The translations under genes were made by a program, and so were the position numbers. Below the pieces are notes generated by a model, which was not told the origin of the DNA, did not search any database, and saw nothing but the letters and a program-made list of their open reading frames with translations. Positions 46,120 through 54,400 of a stretch of 64,000 nucleotides of DNA are shown one piece after another. Source of the DNA: Vreelandella jeotgali Hwa (GTDB taxonomy: Bacteria > Pseudomonadota > Gammaproteobacteria > Pseudomonadales > Halomonadaceae); the NCBI RefSeq assembly GCF_000334215.1, contig NZ_AMQY01000014.1:248001-312000 (forward strand), written 5' to 3'. Position 1 is the stretch's first letter. Every line of letters starts with the position of its first letter.

Positions 46120-47837
46120 CCCGCCTCATTCACGAGGGGGCTGATCGGGCTGTCTGAAGGTGCTGGTTGACGGAATTGCTCATTAGGACCGTAATTTCTG
46201 ACGCGAGCGGCCGCTGAGTAATGCTCACACGCGTCTTTTAGCCCGCTTTCTTATAGCTTTTGGGAATCAATTCCAACCGTCAAAGCAGCCGAGACCGCCG
46301 GCCGCCGCTGCGGTCGCTTGATGTCGGGTCCTGTAGTGGTCTCGCGGGGTGTCAGCTCAGCGCGGCCAACTTCGGCAGCCCCTTCAGCAGTGCCGGCCAC
46401 CACTTGTCGGCGGCGGCGCCGAGGTGAACCGTGATGCGCCGAGCGTGCAGCCTCAGCGTGGCGGCCACCTTGAGCACCTGCTCGCGCATCCGGCTCAGGC
46501 TCCAGCCTTGCCGGGTCTGCCGCTCCAGCAGGCAGCGCAGGCCATGTAGCACCTGATAGGCGTAGAGGCTCAGCAGCAGGCTCACCTCGTTGCGGGCCAT
46601 CACGTCCTGGACGGTGGAGGCGCCGCGATCGGTCGACGAGAGGTGTACGTCGAGCGCCGACTTCACCTCGCCCATGTGCGCCTCGGCGCTGCCGCGCTTG
46701 CGGTAGAGCGCCAGAACCTTCTCCGGCGGCCAGTCGAACTTGCCGAGGTTGGTGACCAGGAAGAAGGCATGCAGCAGCAGATCATCGGGGCGTTCCTGCA
46801 CCACCAACACCACGCGCCGTGGCGTCGGCCAGGTACCGGCCTGGTATTCAAGGTCGTGGCACCATTCCCGAGGCTGCTCGGGCGGCCGGCCGCGGGGCCG
46901 CTTCAGGTAAGGCGCCGCCAGCTTCTGCAGGCCGGTGTGACTGCGCAGCCGGCCCAGGTACTCGATGTCCCGCTCTTCTAGGGCCTCCAGCGTGTCGTTG
47001 TCGGTGAAGCCGGCGTCGATGCGCACCCGAACCTGGGCGCCAGTGCTTTCGTTGAGCCGCTTCACCAGGTGAGGGATCCAGGTATCGGCGTTCTCGGCGG
47101 GGCCAGCGTTACCTTCGCGCAACAGGCCGCCCACCATGTCACCGGTTTCGGCCAGTGAGGCGACCAGCGGCGAGTAGATGCGGGCCCCGTACAGGCCATG
47201 ATAGGCCGAGCCGCCCTGGTGGCCGTGGACCTCGATCGGCAGGCCGTCGATATCCAGCGTCAGCTGCTTGGGGCGTTCACCGTTCTTCAGCGAGGTCAGG
47301 CGCCAGAGCACCAGCCGCAGCAGGCCTTCGTGCACGGTATCGATGTTGTCGTTGCGCCCGAGACAAGTCAGCAACCGCGACAGCGTGGCTTGAGACGGCC
47401 GCTCTTGGGCCAGGGGCGTCATGCCACGTGCATCGCTGCAAGCCAGCTGCCAGAGCGGATCGTGACGCAGCGTGTCGGTATCGTCCAGGTCGATCCAGCC
47501 CATCGCCCGCTGCATGACCACGGTGCGTAGCTGGCTGGCCAGCGAATGACGGATACGCAGTGGGTGTCGTCGATCGACCAGGTTGTCGTCGAGGGCCTCG
47601 ATCACGCCGCTGTTGTCGAGGGCTTCACGCAGCAGCAGAGCGCCGCTGTCACTAGTGGTGCGGTGGCCGCTCAGCTCGACACGGACGGAGCCGTTGCACG
47701 AGGGCGACCAGGTCGTTAGGGTTTCACCCATGGCGAGTGGTCCTCTTGAATCGTGTTCTGGCAGGAACATCCTGATTCTACAAGAGAAAACCACTCGCCA
47801 TCTTCGTTTTCAGGCCGGCTTCATGAATAAGCCAGGG
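46120..47837. mobile_element. IS1380-family insertion sequence, 1718 bp
   Basis: Left end CCCGCCTCATTCACGAG and right end (read inward) CCCTGGCTTATTCATGAA are imperfect inverted repeats. Flanks show the 4-base duplication TTAT (46116-46119 and 47838-47841). One transposase gene lies on the minus strand. Confidence 0.9.
46352..47731 (-). CDS. IS1380-family transposase
   Basis: A 459-residue transposase beginning MGETLTTWSPSCNGS (GAGGA nine bases upstream). It has the family core: LTLDIDGLPIEVHGHQ (first catalytic Asp), RIDAGFTDNDTLEALE (second Asp) and YRKRGSAEAHMGEVKSAL (Glu). The frame looks intact, so the element may still be mobile. The 21 codons before the chosen start are inside the element but lack a ribosome site. 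Confidence 0.95.
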   Translation of the reverse strand: MGETLTTWSPSCNGSVRVELSGHRTTSDSGALLLREALDNSGVIEALDDNLVDRRHPLRIRHSLASQLRTVVMQRAMGWIDLDDTDTLRHDPLWQLACSDARGMTPLAQERPSQATLSRLLTCLGRNDNIDTVHEGLLRLVLWRLTSLKNGERPKQLTLDIDGLPIEVHGHQGGSAYHGLYGARIYSPLVASLAETGDMVGGLLREGNAGPAENADTWIPHLVKRLNESTGAQVRVRIDAGFTDNDTLEALEERDIEYLGRLRSHTGLQKLAAPYLKRPRGRPPEQPREWCHDLEYQAGTWPTPRRVVLVVQERPDDLLLHAFFLVTNLGKFDWPPEKVLALYRKRGSAEAHMGEVKSALDVHLSSTDRGASTVQDVMARNEVSLLLSLYAYQVLHGLRCLLERQTRQGWSLSRMREQVLKVAATLRLHARRITVHLGAAADKWWPALLKGLPKLAALS

Positions 47838-48856
47838 TTATGGCCGCGCGCCCCAGGCCGGTGCGCAACACCTTTGAAGGCATGTACCCGCTGCACGAGG
47901 ATCTGGAGCTCTCGGACGAACAGGTGCAGATCGTGCGGGACTACCTGCAGGAGGTGAACTTTCACCTGCCCGGCGCCGCACCACATGAGTTTCTCGTAGT
48001 CCGCTGGGCCCGCTATAGCGGGTTTCAGTTTATGCATGAACCGCTGGAAGCCTACGCCGTCGGGCTGCGCTGCACGCACCCCGGCATGGAAGACCAGCAC
48101 ACCTTCATTCGCATGTCCTGGGGCCAGCTGATGGGCGACCCCGAGGCCGTGCGTCTGCCGGTCAACGAGCCGGTGCTGGCAAGCGACATGATGACGCTGG
48201 CACGCTATCGCGATACCCGTACCGGGCCTTCTCGCACGGGCGTTGACGCCTATGATGCTGGGTCCGATGGCGCTGTGGCCGAGCCGGTGCCGGGCGCCGA
48301 TTTCGATCTGAAGCTGTTGAACGGGGCGCTCGACGACGTGCTGGAGCAGCAGCGTACCGGCAAGGGCCGCGAAATAAACTCATGGTGGAACCCGGCGCTT
48401 TATTGGGGCGTTGCTCTTGCCGGGCGCTACCCGCGACTCAAGTATTTTGAGTCCAAGGGGCTTGAGTCAAAAGGGCACCTCGATGAGAACACCCTGGCGG
48501 CCTTGCACGCTTTCGAAGCGCGGGCTGCGCGCGCGGAAGCAGTGTTGGAGGAATTGGGGCTGGCCTCGCCTGAATCCGTGGCCGAGTCTGCGCTCAAACA
48601 GGCGGAGCAAGCGGAGAGTGGCAGGTTTTCCCGCCGGCATCGTATCCGTGACCCAGAGTCGCTCACCGAATCAGAACCTGACACCCGGCGCCAGTAAGCA
48701 GGCCGTCTTGTTATCCTGGATCAATGAATCTCTGGTGGCTAAAACCTACGCCACCAGGGTGCCATGAAGCCATCTATCTGCTCCTGGCTCCCTTCCTCAT
48801 CTGCTCGGTCGACGATGGCAGCTATCCTGCCACGAAGCCTGAATTAATAAATCTTC

Positions 48857-48870
48857 TTGTATACATACAA
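48857..48870. promoter_or_regulatory. near-palindrome upstream of the OmpV/MipA gene
   Basis: TTGTAT and ATACAA arms flank AC in a strongly AT-rich stretch 56 bases before the start. It could be an operator or promoter element. Confidence 0.4.
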
Positions 48871-48925
48871 ACATGAACGTATATTAGCCGATCACTCTAT
48901 ATATTGAAAATGGCTAATCAAAGTA

Positions 48926-49702
48926 ATGAAACAGAGTAACCTGTTGATAAACCTGCTCGTAGTGCCACTGGCCATGACGGCGTTGGCCGGGCCGACTCAG
49001 GCCGCTGGCGCCGACGATGAATGGTCAGTCGGTCTGGGGGTGGGCGCTGCCTGGTCGCCGGAATATCGCGGCGCTGATCGCAATGACTGGGAAGCGCTGC
49101 CCTGGATTCAGGCAAACAAGGGCCGCCTGTCCCTGGACCCCGTTGAAGGGCTGAGCTATGACCTTCTCGCGGAGGAGAACTGGACGCTGGCCCCCACGCT
49201 GTCTTATGCCCGAGGGCGTGATAACACGGGCGCCCTGGATGACTTTGACGACGTGCATGGCAGTCTCATGGCCGGTTTTTTGGCCAGCTGGACGCATGGC
49301 CCCTGGCAGCTGAACGGTGATATTGCCGGGCCGGTAACGGGAGACCTTGAAGGAGTGCGTGCGCGCGGCTATCTGCGCTATCGAGGCCAGTTCAGTCAGC
49401 GCCTGAAATTTGCCGTTGGCCCAGGGGTTACCTGGGGTAACGGGCGCTGGAATCAGGCGCTGTTCGACGTTTCCGCCAGGGACGCGGCGAACTCGGGTTT
49501 GCAGCGCTATCACGCCGGGGGAAGCTACATTCGGAGCAGTATGAACGGTCGCCTGACCTTCCTGTTGACTCGCAAGCTGAGTGTGTCGGCCATTACTCGG
49601 TATAGCCGTTTGATGGGCGACGCAGCCGACAGCCCGATCGTCGATGATGTGGGTGACAGGAATCAGTGGCTGGGCAGCCTGGCACTGAACTATCAGCTCT
49701 GA
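48926..49702 (+). CDS. MipA/OmpV-family outer-membrane protein
   Basis: A 258-residue protein with a signal peptide (about 1-26, ending TQA) and a beta-barrel pattern ending in the typical outer-membrane C-terminus (LALNYQL). WSVGLGVGAAWSPEYRGAD after the signal and the final RNQWLGSLALNY match the OmpV/MipA family, which includes MltA-interacting scaffolds and osmoregulated porins. The specific role is not known. It stands alone between the IS-split gene and hdhA. Confidence 0.85.
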   Translation: MKQSNLLINLLVVPLAMTALAGPTQAAGADDEWSVGLGVGAAWSPEYRGADRNDWEALPWIQANKGRLSLDPVEGLSYDLLAEENWTLAPTLSYARGRDNTGALDDFDDVHGSLMAGFLASWTHGPWQLNGDIAGPVTGDLEGVRARGYLRYRGQFSQRLKFAVGPGVTWGNGRWNQALFDVSARDAANSGLQRYHAGGSYIRSSMNGRLTFLLTRKLSVSAITRYSRLMGDAADSPIVDDVGDRNQWLGSLALNYQL

Positions 49703-49864
49703 TGAGCTGGCCGCCACGGCGTTGTCTGGTACGTTGATAATGCCGTGGTCACGATTGAGTGTGTCGTCTTTTGAATGTGTCTTTTCTGTGTGCTTTGGGC
49801 GCACGGTCATGAATGCAGGATTCTTCAGTACTGATGAAACCAAGCAATGAAAAGAGAGGTTGGT

Positions 49865-50632
49865 ATGTACGATCCGAAAAATTTCACCCTTGAAGGCCAG
49901 GTCGCCGTCGTTACCGGGGCCGGGGCGGGTATCGGTCGCGCTATTGCCGAGACCTTTGCCGCTGCCGGCGCTGCGGTGATGGTCAGCGACCTGAAGGTGG
50001 AAACCGCGCAGCAGGTCGCAGACGAGATCAAGCAGCAGGGCGGCAAAGCCGCGGGCATCGCCTGTGATATCACCAGCGAAGATGACCTGATCAAGCTGGT
50101 CGACGCTACCACAGAAGCATTCGGCAAGCTCACGACGCTCGTCGGCAATGCCGGCGGCGGCGGGCCGAAACCCTTCGACATGTCGATGGAAGAGTTTCGC
50201 TGGGCTTATGAGCTGAACGTGTTTTCGCTGTTTCGTCTGTCGCAGCTGGCCGCGCCCGAGATGGAAAAGGCCGGGGGCGGTGCGATCCTTGCCACTACCT
50301 CAATGTCGGCGGAGAACAAGAACCAGCGCATGGCGTCTTACGGCTCCTCCAAGGCTGCAACAAGCCACCTGGTGCGCAACATCGCGTTTGACCTGGGGCC
50401 CAGGGGTATCCGGGTGAATGCCGTTGCGCCCGGTGCGACGCGTACCGACGCGCTGAAATCCGTGCTCAACGACGAGATCGAGCAAACCATGCTGGCGCAT
50501 ACGCCGATCAAACGGCTGGGCGAGCCCGAGGATATGGCCAACGCCGCGCTGTTTCTGTGCTCGCCGGCGGCAAGCTGGGTCAGCGGTCAGATCCTGACCG
50601 TATCCGGCGGCGGCGTGCAGGAACTGGACTGA
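49865..50632 (+). CDS. hdhA: 7-alpha-hydroxysteroid dehydrogenase
   Basis: A 255-residue SDR oxidoreductase, the same length as E. coli HdhA. NAD-binding TGAGAGIG (17-24) and catalytic Ser146, Tyr159 and Lys163 occur at the E. coli positions. Extended shared stretches include GGGGPKPFDM, AYELNVFS and LFLCSPAASWVSGQILTVSGG. The enzyme oxidises the 7-alpha hydroxyl of bile acids; in a free-living bacterium another secondary alcohol may be the real substrate. I start at MYDPKNF with AGAGAGG seven bases upstream. Confidence 0.9.
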   Translation: MYDPKNFTLEGQVAVVTGAGAGIGRAIAETFAAAGAAVMVSDLKVETAQQVADEIKQQGGKAAGIACDITSEDDLIKLVDATTEAFGKLTTLVGNAGGGGPKPFDMSMEEFRWAYELNVFSLFRLSQLAAPEMEKAGGGAILATTSMSAENKNQRMASYGSSKAATSHLVRNIAFDLGPRGIRVNAVAPGATRTDALKSVLNDEIEQTMLAHTPIKRLGEPEDMANAALFLCSPAASWVSGQILTVSGGGVQELD

Positions 50633-50734
50633 GCCATCCCCAAAGAGCTGCCATAGGCAGATTCAGCGGCCGGATTATGACGATGCACGGCAGTGGTTCG
50701 GCCGTGCGCCTATGCAATGCCTGAAGGAGATACC

Positions 50735-51208
50735 GTGACAGAGGCAAGTCCCATGCCCACGCAGGGAAAAATCCTGCGGGGCGCGGTTTTAAACGGCTTC
50801 GTCAATGCCGTCATCAACGGCGCGATCCAGATCTATTTTCTTTGGGGCAGCGCGACCATTCCGCTGTCGGTGAACAAGATCGTCAATGACAGCCACACGG
50901 TGTTGGGATCGGCTGTGCCGCTGGCGGTTTCCCTGGCGATGATCCTGACGGTAGTTGCCTACGCGACGCTCAAGGCGCCGAAAAAGCCTTTTTGGCCGTC
51001 GGTACTCTGGCTGACCTTCAAGCACGGCATGTTTGCGTTTGGGCTCTGCGTAACAGGGGCCGTTATGTGGCAGAACGCGAGTGGAACGGTAACCGTGTCG
51101 CTGACGACGGCGGTGACGGTGCTGGGCATTATCGCTGGACTGGTTGCGGGAGTGGTCAACTATATGACGATTCGGGCCAGTGTATTGTCTGAACACGATC
51201 GCATTTGA
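50735..51208 (+). CDS. small four-helix membrane protein
   Basis: A 157-residue protein starting with GTG (AAGGAGAT five bases upstream) and four hydrophobic segments. It is 103 bases after hdhA on the same strand. No family recognised. Confidence 0.75.
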   Translation: MTEASPMPTQGKILRGAVLNGFVNAVINGAIQIYFLWGSATIPLSVNKIVNDSHTVLGSAVPLAVSLAMILTVVAYATLKAPKKPFWPSVLWLTFKHGMFAFGLCVTGAVMWQNASGTVTVSLTTAVTVLGIIAGLVAGVVNYMTIRASVLSEHDRI

Positions 51209-51390
51209 TCGATACAGGTCGATATTCGCGGGCGATCAGCAGCTGGTCCTGCTTAAGAATAGCAAGGTTCAGTGGGTTGCTCAGGGGAGCTGCATTATCT
51301 TTATGGTGCCCTGGTTTGCCGGTTGGACGCGCGGTCTGGTGACCGGATATTTCGGCTTGTAGTGACCCTGCTGGATCGCAAGTGGGGTGA

Positions 51391-51433
51391 TTGCAGAAAA
51401 ATGCAACAGACACTATGCGACACGGATTGTCGC
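51391..51433 (+). promoter_or_regulatory. possible promoter with overlapping palindromes before the helicase operon
   Basis: TTGCAG, 17 bases, TATGCG is a weak sigma-70-like pair. TTGCA and TGCAA form one inverted repeat at 51391-51406; GCGACA and TGTCGC around five bases form another at 51417-51433. A repressor bound at the second would cover the start point, 56 bases before the helicase ATG. The 280-base spacer otherwise holds no gene. Confidence 0.4.
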
Positions 51434-51488
51434 TTAAATATGCCAAGCTTGAGCCATATTCCGGCAGAGTAAAGGAGGCAGGCTGCGT

Positions 51489-54400
51489 ATGAAGGACGAC
51501 GCCAACCAACATCCAATAGGGCTCATTTACAGGTCGATCCACCGAGCGGTTCGAGAAGCGACCGAGCCGCATATCCATCAGAGCAATCAGGCGACGGGTA
51601 CGGGCAAGACCTATCAGGCACTGATGACCTCCGTAGAGGCGCTTGAGCAGGCCAAGGCGGCCGGCGAGTCGCTGATTGTGGTCTACGTAGCGCCGCAGCA
51701 TCGCCATATTCCCTTTGAAAATCGCGCGGGGCGGCACCCGTCAGGCAGCCCCCAGGCGCTGTTGGCCGCGGCGGATATTCCTGCGGTCAAGGTGAATTCG
51801 CGCACGCTGCTCACCGACCCCGAAGAAGCGCACAATCTGTATCAGGATCTTAACCAGACCGAGCGGCACCTGAAATCCAGCTATGATGATAAAGCCGCCC
51901 CGAGCCTGGTGCGTTGCCTGCAGCAGCTGCTCTATCAATTTCAGAGCCCCCAAACGGTAGAACAGGAGCTGCCCGAAAACGCGCTGGATATCACGCGAAG
52001 CCTTATCCAGCGCCAGCAAAAAACGCTTGGGCGGCTGCGCCAGGAAGGCTTCACCGAGGCCGAACTGGAGCGCAATCTGGAACGGTTGCAACACGCCCAT
52101 GATCGGCTATTTAGCGAGCTGCAGCGCGCGGTGGACGTTGCGCTTAAGCAAAGTACGTTGGACGGCAAAACGCTGGAGAGCGTGTTGGGGCACAAGGCAC
52201 TGGTTGCGCCGTTTCGTTTCTTCCAGCGCCAGCTATTCCCTTGGTATGAGGTGGTGCGCCGCCCGGGCGGCCCGCTGGGCATGGTCGCCATGACCGCCTC
52301 GCGGCTGATGACGCGCCACCGGTTTCCGTGCCCGCGGCGGGCCCTTGCGTCAGCGGACAAGGGCGACTTCACTACCACGCAGTGCTATGTGGAAGACGCC
52401 ATTCACGGCGCCGGTGCAGGCAGCGATGTTAGCGGCTTGAATGAGGGGCGCACGCGCTTTTTGCTGCTGCTGGATGAGTCCGATGAGGTCAAGCAAGTGC
52501 TGAATCAGGCCGCGAGCGTCGGTAAAACAGCGAGGCGTCGCTACCTCAGCGGTATGCTGTTGGATCAGGCCCGCGCTACCCAGATTGGCAATACGCTGCT
52601 TAATGAAATGCCGTTGGTGTTTTGCACGGCGGCGCACCGCGACGCGGTATGGGAGGGCTACAAAGCGCTGGAGGAAGCTCATCCAGGCCTTGTTGGGCAC
52701 AACGAGGCAACGACTCCCGACAAAGTAGAAAAGCTGCGCCCGCTGCCACCGGAGGCGGAGCTAGCGCTGCGCCAGCATCAGCGTCGGCACAAGCTGGGTA
52801 CCGGCAGCCCGGCGCATCATCTACAGCAGCTGCGTCTGCGCGAGCGGCTGGTGGAACTGATCGACCGGCAGTATTGCGAACATGCGGTGATTCATGGCAG
52901 CGGCGAAGACAAGCTTGGGCTGTTTGTGCGTCAACTGAAGGCGTTTTGCCAACGGGTTTCCTGGATTAACCTGAATCTGGGCGATCCCACTGTGGCGGCG
53001 GCAGGCAGCACGGGCACCTTTACCGCCGGCAGCTGGGCGTTCGTCAACCTTGACGATGAGCGCCTGGCCGGCCTGCTGGCGCACCGCGACAGCGCCGACG
53101 TCAATGAGCTGGATATCATCAGCGAGGCATTTTTGCACCGCTCCGGCGGCGAGACGAGCGGCACGACCTTTGCCCTGGCGGATAGCTTTGAGCTGATGCT
53201 GACGCTGACCGGCCTTGTGCATCTGATGGAAAATACCGCCGAGCAGCGCGCGTTTAGACTGCTTAAAGCCCCTTACCGTGGCAATAACCGCACTTCGTCT
53301 GCGCCGCTGACCGAGATGCTTGAGCGTCTGGCCGGCGTGCAGATGCGCGAGCTGATGACCGCACGCCGTGATCTCGCCCCCGGGGCGGTGATCGACGACG
53401 ATATCGCCTTTCGCTTTCCGCACCTGATCATGCAGTGGGTGCCGGATTTTGCCCGTCGCTTTGTGCCCGGTGCGCCGGGGGAGTCCGTGGTGCCCGCGAT
53501 CGGCTTTCGCGCCTGGTCAGCCGAGCACCATCTGGAGCAGCTGATTTCACCGCAGGCTTACGCGTTCAGCCGCCCCGACATGGCGGATAGCGTCTCCGGC
53601 CGCCAGCGGCCGGCGCACAGCCTGGTGCTTATTAGCGCGACCGGCGGTTTCGCCGCGACGCACCTTGGAGGCTTTGCCGGCGCTATGTTGGCGCACTCCC
53701 GCTTTGTGCGCTATGTGCCCATGTCAAAAGCGGATCTGGAGCTGGCGCGTCAGGCACGAGACATACGCCATCAGGGGCAGGACGGTAAGTCGGGCCGGCC
53801 CAAGCCCTGCGTGGCACAGCTGCCCGAGCATGCGGGCCTGCTGGCGGAAGACGCGCGCGGGCCGCTGCTGGTTGAGCTTGATGAGACGTTGGCGCAGACC
53901 ACCACCAACTCGTTCAAGCGCCGTGAAACCCGCCGCGTGGTCGAGCTAATTACGCTGCTGGGGCATGCGCCGCGACGTATAGCGCCCGATACAATGTCAA
54001 CGGCGGACATTCATGGGGCAGTGCAGCCGGCGCTGGTGGAAAACGCTGAGCCCTGCATGGCGCTGATGCTGATCCAGTCGCTGAAAACGCCGGTAGCGGT
54101 GCTCAAGCAGCTGTGTGGCAAGCGCTTGACGTCGATTATCGACGGCCACCTGTACGGCTATGATACCGGACGCCGCGACGGCAGCCGGCCAGTACTGCTG
54201 GTGACCTACTACAGCGGCCGAGAGTCTGGCACCGATGCGCGAATTAACCAGATGCTGCGCGGTGAAGGAAGCGGCAGCCAGCAGGAGCGCCAGACGTTTG
54301 CGCAGTTTTTGCAGCGGGCCAATCCGGCTCTCGATTTGGCACGTGCCTTTCCCGCCGAAGATGCCTCCGGCACGCCGCAGCAGTACGCGGCGACCGACCT

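Larger units (their letters stand above)
46064..48697 (+). pseudogene. gene split by the IS1380-family element (unknown family)
   Basis: ATG 46064 has AAAGGAGG upstream and encodes 18 codons before the insertion. Removing the element and one copy of the 4-base duplication TTAT joins ...ELDAV to MAARPRPVRNTFEG in frame and gives a 303-residue protein. What remains is an open frame from ATG 47840 to 48697 (285 residues), whose ATG straddles the right-hand duplication, so a shortened protein could still be made if transcription and a ribosome site (weak CAGGG) are available. The protein is soluble with a Trp/Tyr-rich middle and a polar, low-complexity C-terminus. I do not recognise it; it follows the molybdopterin fusion by 31 bases. 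Confidence 0.85.
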
